Of a DNA stretch of 64,000 nucleotides, positions 24,079 through 34,956 are shown one piece after another (the first letter of the stretch is position 1; every line of letters starts with the position of its first letter). This DNA comes from Sthenelais limicola. Lineage: Eukaryota; Annelida; Polychaeta; Phyllodocida; Sigalionidae. Under the pieces are notes generated by a model, which did not search any database, was not told the origin of the DNA, and saw nothing but the letters and a program-made list of their open reading frames with translations. The DNA lies in the NCBI GenBank assembly GCA_942159475.1, contig OW804097.1:9674202-9738201 (forward strand), written 5' to 3'. The position numbers and the translations under genes were made by a program.

Positions 24079-24313
24079 GGGTCAGATTTTCAGAAAATGT
24101 ACAATGCACCTTCAACAATCTTCTCAAATAACCCACATTTCAGACGAAAATAAAGTTCAAAATACAGCTCAACCTAACCAAACAGATTGCTAGAGTCAAT
24201 GCAATGCCAAATATACTTGAATTTACCTAATATTGACCAAATTGCAGTCTAATTTAGCAGAATTCACTAAATGCGTACAGCTGCCAATTGTACATTTTCT
24301 GAAAATCTGACCC
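24079..24313 (-). mobile_element. Family A element with ATAT target duplication
   Basis: In inverted orientation with both termini standard. ATAT occurs at 24075-24078 and 24314-24317. Confidence 0.87.
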
Positions 24314-24732
24314 ATATAATTATCTTGTTCATACCTGTATTCATACATTTTAGCAGTCATATGGGAAAGAATAAGAATAAATTATGTCCACAAATTAATC
24401 CTGACTGGAATGGATCAACCGGGGAAAAGGCACATTCCTTTGGACATCATTTTAAAAAAGATTATTATATTATTTAAGCTCACAGGTTCTCCCACAAGCT
24501 TGGCCCTCCCACCAACCCATCTTAATTACACTCCTTTAAATCGCAAAGTCACCATTTCTCGAAATAAAATTCCCACCAAGTGAAGTGGCACTTATTAATA
24601 ATTTCCACTATAAAATCAATTCCCTCCAGAGCAGGAGAAATAATGGAATTGATTAAGGTTGTTTACTCAAGTTGGACGGATCAAGTGATATAAAGGAGCG
24701 GTTTAATGTGTCTGGTATTGAAGCAGCCATTT

Positions 24733-24776
24733 GTGATTTGGTCCAGGAAAATGAGTCACAAGTCGCAAAAATTGTT
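24733..24776 (+). mobile_element. Family B left-end fragment
   Basis: GTGATTTGGTCCAGGAAAAT followed by GAGTCACAAGTCGC, immediately before a full B copy. Confidence 0.55.
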
Positions 24777-24780
24777 ATTT

Positions 24781-25186
24781 GTGATGTGTTTTAGGAAAAT
24801 GAGTCATAAGTCGGAAAATTGATATTTTTCAACGTGTTTTTTTCACATAATCACATTATTGGAATGTTCTAATTCTTAAAGGGTTTATCACTCATAGCTG
24901 TATCAATCGATGTATCAAATTTCAGCACAATCTATGTAATATATCCTTTCGTTTTAAAGGTCCTCATATGGACTACATTTAGTGACTTTACTGTTTATTG
25001 ACTCCCAGAAATATTGGAAACATTTTTTTCAAAAACGAAAATATCAAACTTAAAATCTAGAAATATTTATTAGATTATTAGACTGTTTACTATCATTGGA
25101 ATCGGCTTGATCTAATCTTTTCAAATATAATGATATCTCAAAACTATTTTGTGCGACTTGTGACTCATATTCCTGAAATAAATCAC
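24781..25186 (+). mobile_element. Family B element with ATTT target duplication
   Basis: ATTT occurs at 24777-24780 and 25187-25190. It is 406 bp with both terminal repeats intact. Confidence 0.88.
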
Positions 25187-25214
25187 ATTTGTTACCAGTA
25201 GAGCAACTTTATTT

Positions 25215-25839
25215 GTGATGTGTTACAGAAAAATGAGTCATACATAAGTCGCACAAAAAATAGATTTTTAGATATCATCATATTTGAAAAGATGAGATCA
25301 AGCGAATTCCAATGATGGTAAACATTAGGTTGTCTAATAAGTACTTAGATAATATTTCATGCATGAAAAAAAAAGATTAGCGACATTTCTTGAAGGTCAA
25401 TCACTAGTAAATTAATTGCTAAATATACTGTTCAGGATGACCTCAGAAACGCATAAGGGTCAGATTTTCAGAAAATGTACAATTGGCAGCTGTATACATT
25501 AGGTACATTCTGCTAAATTAGGCTGAAAAATCGTCAACACTAGGTATATCTGAACATATTTGGTATTGGGTTGATTCAAGGAATATGTTTGGTTAGGTTG
25601 AACTGTATTTTGAACTTTATTTTCGTCTGAAATTTGGGTTATTTGAGAGGATTGGTGAATGTGGATTGTACATTTTCTGGCGATTTCACGCATATAATAT
25701 ATGCATTTAGTACACTGTATTGGAAGTTGATACATGTATTGTCATTACTGAAAAGATTCCTATAACGTTTTCTTGTGATAAAGACGTTTGAAAAATATCA
25801 ATTTTGCGACTTGTGACTCATTTTCCCGTAACACATCAC
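25215..25839 (-). mobile_element. Family B element interrupted by an A element
   Basis: It starts GTGATGTGTTACAGAAAAAT and ends AACACATCAC. The inner A copy lies at 25457-25691, and part of the B middle is missing. Confidence 0.8.
25457..25691 (+). mobile_element. Family A element nested in a B element
   Basis: It interrupts the B copy at 25215-25839: B sequence stops before 25457 and resumes near 25769. The termini are GGGTCAGATTTTCAG and GGCGATTTCACGC. Confidence 0.8.
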
Positions 25840-26004
25840 ATATATAAATAGAAGCCATTAGGCGATTCCAACTACGATCAGATATTTTTAAAGAGATCTT
25901 ATTATTGTCTATGACAATGCTTTATCCCAGGGTGTGGGTTTCAATATCACTAGGTAACAATTAGTTCACATATAGACCGCCAGGTTTACCATAGGTCACC
26001 CTGC

Positions 26005-26092
26005 TGACGTCACATACTAGGATAGACGCTAGAATTGACGTCATAGTAGACAATACAGGTACCAGCTTGCAATAGGTCGGTCAATGACGTCA
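26005..26092. promoter_or_regulatory. Cluster of three perfect CRE palindromes
   Basis: TGACGTCA occurs at 26005-26012, 26036-26043 and 26085-26092, inside the intron between N2 and the membrane exon. This is the full binding site of CREB/ATF factors. They lie outside the repeats I could define. A single further copy is at 41693-41700. Function is inferred only from the motif. Confidence 0.5.
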
Positions 26093-26118
26093 TTGATATA
26101 AAACAACTCATTGTATAT

Positions 26119-26207
26119 GGGTGAAATCGCCAGAAAATGTACAATTCGCCTTCACCAATTCTCTGAAATAACAGCTGCCAATTGTACATAATCTGATGAT
26201 CTGACCC
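26119..26207 (-). mobile_element. Family A element, 89-bp internal-deletion form
   Basis: Only the two ends remain (GGGTGAAATCGCCAGAAAAT and ATCTGATGATCTGACCC). It is flanked by ATAT at 26115-26118 and 26208-26211. The right ATAT is also the left target duplication of the next B element. Confidence 0.85.
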
Positions 26208-26211
26208 ATAT

Positions 26212-26615
26212 GTGATGTGTTTCAGGAAAATGAGTCATAAGTCGCAAAAAATAGATTTTGAGATATCATTATAATTGAAAAGATGGGATCAAGCTGATTC
26301 CAATGGTAGTAAACAGTCTAATAATCTCATTAGTATTTCTAGATTTTAAGTTTGATATTTTCGTTTTTGAAAAAAAATTCCAATATTTCTGGGGTCAATA
26401 AACAGTAAAGTAACTAAATGTAGTCCATATGAGGACGTGTAAAACTAAAGGATATATTACATAGATTTTCCTGGAATTTGATACATTAACTGATATAGCT
26501 ATAAGTGATAGACTCCTATAAAATCAGAACATTCCAATAATGTGATCTTGTGAAAAAAACACTTTGAAAAATATCAATTTTGCGACTTATGACTCATTTT
26601 CCTGAAACACATCAC
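26212..26615 (-). mobile_element. Family B element with ATAT target duplication
   Basis: 404 bp with both terminal repeats intact. ATAT occurs at 26208-26211 and 26616-26619. Confidence 0.9.
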
Positions 26616-26838
26616 ATATGTGCTTTTAGTTCACAGTTCCAGCAATGGTTATGAGTGTGAGAGATTGTGTATATATAACAGGCCTGCTGTAGCACACCTG
26701 TGTCTAGTGTATGTATACCACGAGTAAACACTTGTCTCTCAGCTGGGTCAATATTTCCTCCTTGTTTTCTTTTTTTCCTTTTCTTCTCATCTTAGTTCCT
26801 TTGCTTACTATTTGGACAATGCCGCCTTGTATGGCTAT

Positions 26839-26954
26839 AGGGGATGTGTATGTGCCACTGCGCATCATGGCTATAGGGGATGTGTATGTGCCACTGCGCA
26901 TTAAACAGATTAAGGTCTGGCTATAGGGGATGTGTATGTGCCACTGCGCATTAA
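26839..26954 (+). repeat. Three direct repeats of a C-family end
   Basis: GGCTATAGGGGATGTGTATG followed by TGCCACTGCGCAT occurs three times with spacings of about 38 and 53 bp. The last two share an ATTAAACAGATTAAGGTCT tail. Confidence 0.75.
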
Positions 26955-26982
26955 ACAGATTAAGGTCTTGTGTTCTGTTCCT

Positions 26983-27626
26983 GGGTCAGGTCAGCGGAAA
27001 ATGTACAATCGGCAGTTCTACACATTTACTAAATTCTGTTAAATTAGGCTGAAAAATGATAAATACTACGTATATCTGAGTATATTTGTGATGTGTTTCA
27101 GGAAAATGAGTAATAAGTCGCAAAAAATGGATTTTGAGATATCATCATATTTGAACAGATGAGATCAAGCAGATTCCAATGATGGTAAACAGTCTAATAA
27201 TCTAACAAGTATTTCTAGATTTTAAGTTTGATATTTTTATTTTGGAAAAAAAATGTTTGCAATATTTTTGTGGAGCAATAATCACTAAAGTTACTAAATA
27301 TAGTCCATATGAGGACCTTTAAAATGAAAGGATATATTACATACATTGTCCTGAAATTTGATACATCGATCCATATATATATATATAAGTGATAAGCTCT
27401 CCAAAAATCATTCCAATAAAGTGATCTTGTAAAATAAACACTTTGAAAAATATTAATTCTGCGACTTATGACTCATTTTCCTGAAACACATCACATTTGG
27501 TATTGAGTTGAATCGAAGGATGTTTTTGGTTCTGTTGGTCTGTGTTTTGAGTCATTCTTGTATTAAACTCGGGTTATTCGGGAGGGTTTCTGAAAATGAA
27601 TTGTTTATTTTCTGGAAATTTCACCC
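26983..27626 (+). mobile_element. Family A element split by a B insertion
   Basis: The left part (to 27088) and right part (from 27495) rejoin into a normal A copy once the B element and one ATTT are removed. It ends with the TTTCACCC variant. Confidence 0.85.
27089..27494 (-). mobile_element. Family B element nested in A, ATTT target duplication
   Basis: 406 bp. ATTT occurs at 27085-27088 and 27495-27498. The interrupted A sequence (GTATATTTGGTATTG in other copies) proves both the element borders and the 4-bp duplication. Confidence 0.92.
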
Positions 27627-27979
27627 TCCTATACTTGTCACCTAGATCACATTTATTCAATCATCCAGCTTATCTTTAGAACAAGTCTTTTTTTATTTTA
27701 TTTTATTCATTTTTATTCAGGTATGAGCTAACATACATCATTGGTAACAAAATAAATTGTATAAAGCCGCCCCTCAGTTCACCATTGCGGTGGTCTTCGT
27801 CTGAGACCTGAGCCGGCGAAAAGGCATAATTAGATACATAGTAGATGTATGTATAGTTTAACTAAAGAAATGGGACACGATGTCCAAAGAACACAAACAA
27901 TGTATATAAGTTAGTCGTAATTATGTAATAAAAAGCACACAGTCAGATAATCTGATTATACATATATACACAAATATAT

Positions 27980-28214
27980 GGGTCAGATTTTCAGAAAATG
28001 TACAATTCCCCTTCACCAATTCTCTCAAATAACCCAAATTTCAGACGTAAATAAAGTTCAAAATACAGTTCAACCTAACCAAGCAGATTGCTAGAATCAA
28101 TGCAATGCTGAATATACTCAAATTTACCTAGTATTGAACAAATTGCAGCCTAATTTTGAAGATTTTACTAAATATGTACAGCTGCCAATTGTACATTTCC
28201 TGAAAATCTGACCC
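27980..28214 (-). mobile_element. Family A element with ATAT target duplication
   Basis: In inverted orientation. ATAT occurs at 27976-27979 and 28215-28218, and both termini are standard. Confidence 0.88.
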
Positions 28215-28651
28215 ATATAGAAGCACACAGTCAAGCAGTGTTATTATACACACAGAAGTAGAGACATTGAAAGTGGTGAACAAACCCTAATTAGGCAGCA
28301 ATGGCAATATAATATTCCTGATCGTCAGTTTAAATTGTGAGGAGTTTAGTACGTTTTGTGATATATAACATGATCAGGTAAGATTGGTGAGATTTACATA
28401 CTAATATACTCCGACTGGGCATTTGGTTTTGGTGGATTTTCAATTTGTATTGAAATCTGTGATTCATTGATTCGTTTTCAAACCTGTTTGATAGAGTGAA
28501 GGGACGGGAATATGCATTATATACCATGTTACATATGAGTGTATAATATGTTGTATGTAGGTAGTGTACAATTTGTACCATATTGTTGCTTATAATAATG
28601 TATTTGTACTGATATACCTGTACATTGAGAGATCTTTGGTTAAAGTTATAT

Positions 28652-29058
28652 GTGATGTGTTTTAGGAAAATGAGTCATAATTCGCAAAAAAATAGATTTT
28701 GAGGTACCATTATATTTGAAAAGATGAGATGAAGCTGATTCCAATGGTAGTAAACAGTCTAATAATCCAATAAGTATTTCTAGATTTTAAGTTTGATATT
28801 TTCGTTTTTGAAAAAAAAATTCCAATATTTCTGGGAGTCAATAAACAGTAAAGTTACTAAATGTAGTCCATATGGTGACCTTTAAAACTAAAGGATGTAT
28901 TATATAGATTTTCCTGAAATTTGATACATCGCTTGATATAAGTCGAAGTGATGAACTCGCTAAAAATCAGAACATTCCAATAATGTGATCTTGTGAAAAC
29001 AACACTTTGAAAAATATCAATTTTGCGACTTATGACTCATTTTCCTGAAACACAGCAC
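28652..29058 (-). mobile_element. Family B element with ATAT target duplication
   Basis: 407 bp, from GTGATGTGTTTTAGGAAAAT to AACACAGCAC. ATAT occurs at 28648-28651 and 29059-29062. Confidence 0.88.
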
Positions 29059-29507
29059 ATATTGAAATTATCTTTTGAATCTTCCTGGATTGATCCATTG
29101 AGTCACTGGATCATGGTTTTATGTTAACAGCGTGTGTGGAGTTACATGTTTGAGCGACATGTATATTTACTGTAATCATTTCTCATGTTGTGTTTATCTC
29201 TTTCTGACCATTATTCCCATGAAATGAAAATGCAAAGAATGAAAGTGCACTTAGTCATAACAAATCTCTCGAAATAGTTTAAATTGCATTTTAGACATTT
29301 ATTTCCAGGTGTGTCTATTTCAACTTTTACTGTTAAATTTCAAATCAAGCAATCATATTTATTTCTTTAGATATTTTATTTTGTTTAAGCATGGATATAC
29401 AAGAGTGGCCTGTGCCATCTTGACATCACTTGTCTACTTTTCCCTTCGTTTCTGCCCTGGGTACATATGGATTCTTTCAACAGTGCAGAAATGCAGAAAT
29501 GCTATAT

Positions 29508-29915
29508 GTGATCCGTTTTAGGAAAATGAGTTATAAGTCGCAAAATTGATATTTTTCAAAGTGTTTTTTTCACAAGATCTCATTATTAAAATGTTCTGAT
29601 TTTTGGTGGGTTGATCACTTATAGCTATATCAATCGATGTATCAAATTTCAGGACAAGCTATGTAATATATCCTTTCGTTTTAAAGGTCCTCATATGGAC
29701 TACATTTAGTTACTTTACTGTTTTTTGACCCCCTGACATATTGGAAACTTTTTTTTTCAAAAACGAAATATCAAACTTAAAATCTAGAAATACTTATTGG
29801 ATTATTAGACTGTTTACTATCATTGGAATCAGCTTCATCTCATCTTTTCAAATACGTTGATATCTCAAAAATCCAATTTTCGTGACTTATGACTCATTTT
29901 CCTGAAACACATCAC
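29508..29915 (+). mobile_element. Family B element
   Basis: 408 bp from GTGATCCGTTTTAGGAAAAT to AACACATCAC. The flanks are ATAT and AAAT, one mismatch. Confidence 0.87.
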
Positions 29916-29949
29916 AAATATAGCTTCCACTATTCTTGCATTTTCTTTC

Positions 29950-30542
29950 CAATAGGGGATTTGCATGTGCCACTGCGCATATCTATTACAGTGCATCCTG
30001 GGATGGATTCTGGTGAAATCTGACATACAAATATTAGACAAATTTTTTTATCAAAGATTGCATCAATCTTTTTACCAATATCATAGCTCGTGTAAATGAT
30101 CTATAAAAACCAAATGCATGATGGGAAAGATGGAGGCTTGTGTTGTGGGAACAAGTAAAACACATGGATATTGATATTAGAGCATTGATAAATGGGTCAG
30201 ATTTTCAGAAAATGTACAATTGGCAGCTCTACACATTTAGGAATTTCTGCTAAATTAGGCTGAAAAAATTATGAATACCGGGTATATCTGAGTATATTTG
30301 GTATCGCCTTGATTTATAGTATCTGTTTTGCTATGTTAAACTGCATTTTGAAGCTCATTTTTGTCTTAAATGTGGGTTATTTCCGAGAATTAGTGAAGGC
30401 GAATTGTACATTTTCTGAAGATCTGACCCAAATACTCCATACTGAACATGACATGTTTTCTAAAAATTGTACACTGTTCCATTAGCCCCATAATTCAATG
30501 CAAATCAAGATTCAAAATGGCGGCAATGCAAATCCCCTATTG
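29950..30542 (+). mobile_element. Family C element containing an A insertion
   Basis: The ends are CAATAGGGGATTTGCATGTG and ATGCAAATCCCCTATTG. Without the A element at 30194-30429 it is about 350 bp, matching the copy at 54970. Confidence 0.85.
30194..30429 (+). mobile_element. Family A element nested in a C element, AAAT target duplication
   Basis: AAAT occurs at 30190-30193 and 30430-30433. It lies inside the C copy 29950-30542, whose halves match other C copies on either side. Confidence 0.88.
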
Positions 30543-32523
30543 TTTTGCCCAAGGTCTCCCATCCCTCATGGGTGCTCTGATGGGAGCCCTTATCCTGCAG
30601 TAATAATCTTTATGTTGTTCCTTAACCCTCAATTATGTTTTGTTTGACAATGCTAACCTTTTAAACTTTCTCCTGTTTTTCTTGCAGCGTCTGTAGGCAA
30701 AGGTCATTATGATGATTCAGCACATAAGTAAACAGCTTCTGTTAGAGAGAGTTGTCACCAAGTCCAGTGTCATGCGTGTGTCCATTACAACCACCGCCCC
30801 CCCCCCCCCCCCGCCCATCTATGGAGAGCTTGAACATATGTTGAAGCTAAAAAAAAAAAAGAAAAAAAAAAAGCTGAATTTAAGAACCAAATTTAAGCTG
30901 AGAAATTGAGGGGAGTTTATGTGACATCATTTTGAATTCAAAATTTTGAATCAAATTTTTGAAAATGTAGTTTAATAACTTTTAAAATTCATGTTAGGTT
31001 GTCTTTTTCATAATTGGAAAATATTGTGCTACAATAGCCCACCTGCGCGGACGCCATTTTGCGAAAGGGATTATGGGGTCTGATGTCCTATTGCAGTAGC
31101 AAACAATCGTCATGCATGATTTGGCAGACTGCACGGACCTCAAACAATCCCATATTTTAATAGCATCCGGTCATGCGCTCTTTGCAATGCAGGTTGTCTA
31201 TTATCAGAGAAAATATGGTTTTTGAATTTCATCTCATCTCATTTTGTAACATCTAAATTTGCCAACTTCCACACTGCTACACGCAAATCAAATAATGAAG
31301 AATTTTTTTTTTTTAAATATCAATTTTAGGTGAGAATTTCACTCCTATAATTTGAGATTTGACAGAAAGATTCATGGGATCTGATCATACTATATATTCT
31401 ATGTATATATATATATGTTCTATCATATATATTCTATGTATATGTAGTGTCCCCGATATTACCCAGAGGCCTGGGGCTTGTAATGGACAGAGGCATCATT
31501 ATATGAGTGTTAGGTCTGATGCATTATTATACTCGCGGCCGCAGAACGTGTATATATTAACCATCCTACAGTGAAACACCGTTATACCGCATCTCTTATA
31601 CAGGAATGGTGCACTACATAGTCTCTCACTCTATTCTCAGACTCCCCGGGTCACAGAATTCACTGCTGGTTTCTTGTTAATCCATGTTTTAGCACATTAA
31701 ATTTTAATTTAGAAAAAAAACTTTTTTGTTTTTTTAAAAGTTCACCGGGAAATCCTATAAGCGCTATTCTCATACCTCGCTACATTTTTTTTTTCAAATG
31801 TTTGATGCTGAAAGAGATTTTTTTAATAAGTTAAAGCAGTGAATTCTCGACTCGTGCATAAAGTAGAAATGTCTGGTTGTAATTTGTCCTGAGAAGCAGC
31901 GGCATGTAGCAGAGCGACACATAGCCAGGTCCGTCAGATACCAGGCTGCATACATCACTTAGACACCAACTGCTTCAAACAACATTAAATACACTAGTCA
32001 CATATGTAAAGGATAAGGTGCATAGTAAAATATGAAAATACTAAAAAAAAAAAAAAAAAAAAAAAAAAATATGAAAAATGAAAAATGAAAAAAAAAATTC
32101 CAAAACACAAAAGTCATAAAAATAACATGCCCTACTATCAAGCACCTTTTGTCCAAATTAGCCTGTCATCATCTATGGTACCTTTGACTAAAATATCAAT
32201 GGTGGAATTTAACTTTATATCATTTAATACTTGTAATATCGTGGAGCCTGCTCCTAATTTAAAGTGGAATATCTAGAGATTTCTCACAAATTATTGTGTT
32301 CGCCCTACCTTACAACTGAATAGCATTTAAATCACAACAACAAAACATAAAACAATAAAATGAAACATGAAACCAGATCAAGTTTTTGGAATGAGTGTGT
32401 GTTCTGGTGATAGTGCTGTGTTAGTGCCTCCGGGACAGTGGGCTGAGAGGGCTATAATAAACATCCAATTTCATAATTAATTAATATCATTTAATGTTTA
32501 AAAGACTATCAAAGAATTCTTTT

Positions 32524-32568
32524 GACCCTCTGATGTAGCCAAAACAATAGGCGAAACATCTTAGGGTC
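32524..32568 (+). other. Hammerhead-like or retroelement-tail motif
   Basis: GACCCT pairs with AGGGTC across CTGATGT, a GCC/GGC stem and GAAAC, followed by AATAAA. The order resembles a hammerhead core and the 3' tails of Penelope-like elements. The core departs from the hammerhead consensus (CTGATGT instead of CTGATGA), so activity is doubtful. Confidence 0.4.
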
Positions 32569-33748
32569 GCGAATAAAATTCTAAATAGAATCTTCTGCGG
32601 TGTTTCCAGTTCAGTTCTAAATTCATTCGTTTAAAAATATTTTGATGTTCATTTTAAAATTCAAAGAAATTAAATTAATCATTTTCTTATTCATTCATTA
32701 AACTTTCATCAGTATTGATGGCAGCTACATTAATTAATTGATTAATTAATTAATTATTCAAAAGCCCTCTTAGTCCCCCATCTAAAAAAAGATCCCGGAA
32801 GCACATGTGTAGGGAAGGCGTGAGGCATGATGGCCAGGAATGAAGTGTTGATATACGTACACATGCTCATATACAGGTTGTACATCTGTGCATCAGGGGT
32901 ACTGTAGACGTACACATGTGATATTGTTTGGTGTCGGATGCTAGATATAATTAATATAATATACATATAATTAAAAAATAATTAATTTAATTTTTTTTAT
33001 CTTCATTTCCCTTATGATTCCCTCTGTTTTAAAATTGTTATTCTTAATTTTCAACATTAACATTAAGCCTTACACCTCTCTGTTGATCAATTTTCACAGG
33101 TTTTTCTTACCATTATTATTTCATTTATACAACCTAAATAATTAATCAATAAATATTTCATTTCTACCACATCAATTTTCAGTATTTGTTTAGCTTTTGC
33201 TACCTGGATGTAGCAACGGTACCTTAATATGCCTGGTCAATAACATTTTATACCACTGTTTGGTGATTCACTTTGGTTGAATAAGGCGCGGGTGATGGAA
33301 TGCATTGGACGAGATACTGTTGCAAAGAATATAAAAACACATTTTCCTGAATAAAATTTTGAACTTAATAAATATATGGTATGTGTCCAATATTTTCATT
33401 GCACCTCTCACACAACTTTGACATATGATAAACTGCAGTATCCAATGACCATCAATATATATTAAAGATTTCAGTTTTTGAAAACAGACTGTTTAATATT
33501 TAAAATCTTATTAATATCTCAATGCACATGCACATCAATTTAAAGTATGGTATTCTAAGACATGCGAAGTTATCACACAAGGGGAAAACAACATGTTATT
33601 ATTATTATTATCTCTTACATGGTGATAACTTTGAACATGTATGTGTTGTGTAATGAATGAGGTGTGTGTGTGTGTAGACTCTGGTCGTAGACGTCTTTGT
33701 ACTCAAGGTTGGTCTGCATGAAGATGACAAAGATTTACAAAATATGCA

Positions 33749-33898
33749 AAATGTTAGGTCAATATGGCCAAATGTTAGGTCAATTTGGCCAAATATATGG
33801 TCAATATGGCCAAATATATGGTCAATATGGCCAAATTTCATGGTCAATATGGCCAAATGTTAGGTCAATTTGACCAAATGTTATGGCCAATCTGGCCA
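33749..33898 (+). repeat. 21-bp minisatellite, seven units
   Basis: The unit is AAATNTANGGTCAATATGGCC. Each unit carries a TGGCCA palindrome. Confidence 0.88.
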
Positions 33899-34777
33899 AA
33901 CGGACAATCAAGTCACCAAGGTATACAAAATTTCACAAATTCCAGGCAACCAAAGTGTATATATATTCCCTACATTATATATAGCTCTCCCAGAATCTTT
34001 GAATTGCATTTCTTGAACAAAGCAAGTTTAAGAAACAAATTAATGAATAGACTATGCCTACTAGTTTGAGCAAAATTCAACACATTCTGCTTATCTTAGG
34101 AAGAGAAAATGTAGATACACTAATGTTGAGTTAGCAATGAATAGATGCTACTGCTCGACTATTTAGTCTATCCTAAAAATGAAATTTTATAAATTAAATT
34201 AAATAAATTTGCACTCAGTAGTTTAAACAAAATGATCACTTATTCAATTCATTCTCTGCCTCAAGGTTAGTTGGTGACTGATAACTAAGTGCAAATCAAA
34301 ATGACTTGCGCCGGTACTGTCGCTATTTTAATTTATTTTCCCCATGACTTGGAAACTAATATTTATATTGATTGAATCTAGATTATGTTTTATGATTTCA
34401 TATGGTCAGATCTATATTACCTGTGCTCTATATATTATATCAGATTATTTGGTCATTTTGAGGCAAAACCTCAACATTCAAACAATTATTTTTCTTTCAA
34501 TATTATATGGGAAATAATGTGCTTTCTTGTATGCATCTGAGATTCTATGATTCTATGCACCATTACCGGTATCATGTGTAACCATTCATCCCAAATCTCC
34601 TGTGATGAAAAGACCTTTTTAGAAATTTATTTCACACCTTTTGACGAAAAAAAGGAAAGTGTGTCCCTAATATATCTCTTGCTTCTGGCTTATCTCATAA
34701 TTATTATCTCTATTTCTTGGTGGACAATTAAATCTGTACACTTGCTCATGAACAACCATCTCTTCCTTCCCTTGCAG

Positions 34778-34956
34778 TGCCCATGTGGGCCATCATCACA
34801 ATCGCCATCGTAGCCCTACTGCTAGTCCTCATCTGTTGCATCTGTATTTGCAAGAAATGTTGCAAACGGAGAAAGAAGAAGGACGGAAAGAAGGGGCTGA
34901 AGGGCGCGGTAGACCTGAAGAGCGTGCAACTACTTGGGGCATCCTACAAGGAAAAG
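34778..34956 (+). CDS. syt1: Syt1 transmembrane and palmitoylation exon
   Basis: Residues 73-131 of the N1 form. The acceptor CTTGCAG ends at 34777 after a pyrimidine tract, and the donor AAG|GTACGG is at 34957. A single hydrophobic helix runs from about W75 to C96. Six Cys at 91, 92, 94, 96, 99 and 100 are the expected palmitoylation cluster at the cytosolic face. A Lys/Arg-rich stop-transfer stretch follows. The end of the exon (AVDLKSVQLLGASYKEK) is a conserved linker in invertebrate synaptotagmin-1. The exon anchors the protein in the vesicle membrane and is shared by both N-terminal alternatives. An open frame continuing upstream of 34778 is intronic and has no acceptor of its own. Confidence 0.95.

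Larger units (their letters stand above)
14370..34777 (+). other. Intron from N2 to the transmembrane exon
   Basis: About 20.4 kb. It holds a TAAA microsatellite (about 14624-14670), an antisense 151-codon frame (15341-15796), most of the A, B and C elements, the 58-bp array (22941-23288), homopolymer C runs (23611-23644, 30791-30812), a CRE cluster (26005-26092), a hammerhead-like tail (32524-32568) and a 21-bp array (33749-33898). No further exon is recognised. Confidence 0.6.

Noticed and set aside
34547..34777. Open frame running into the membrane exon, as a third N-terminus
   Set aside because: The frame runs through the acceptor pyrimidine tract and does not join the membrane exon in its frame. 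It is Tyr/Ile/Ser-rich like other intron frames.
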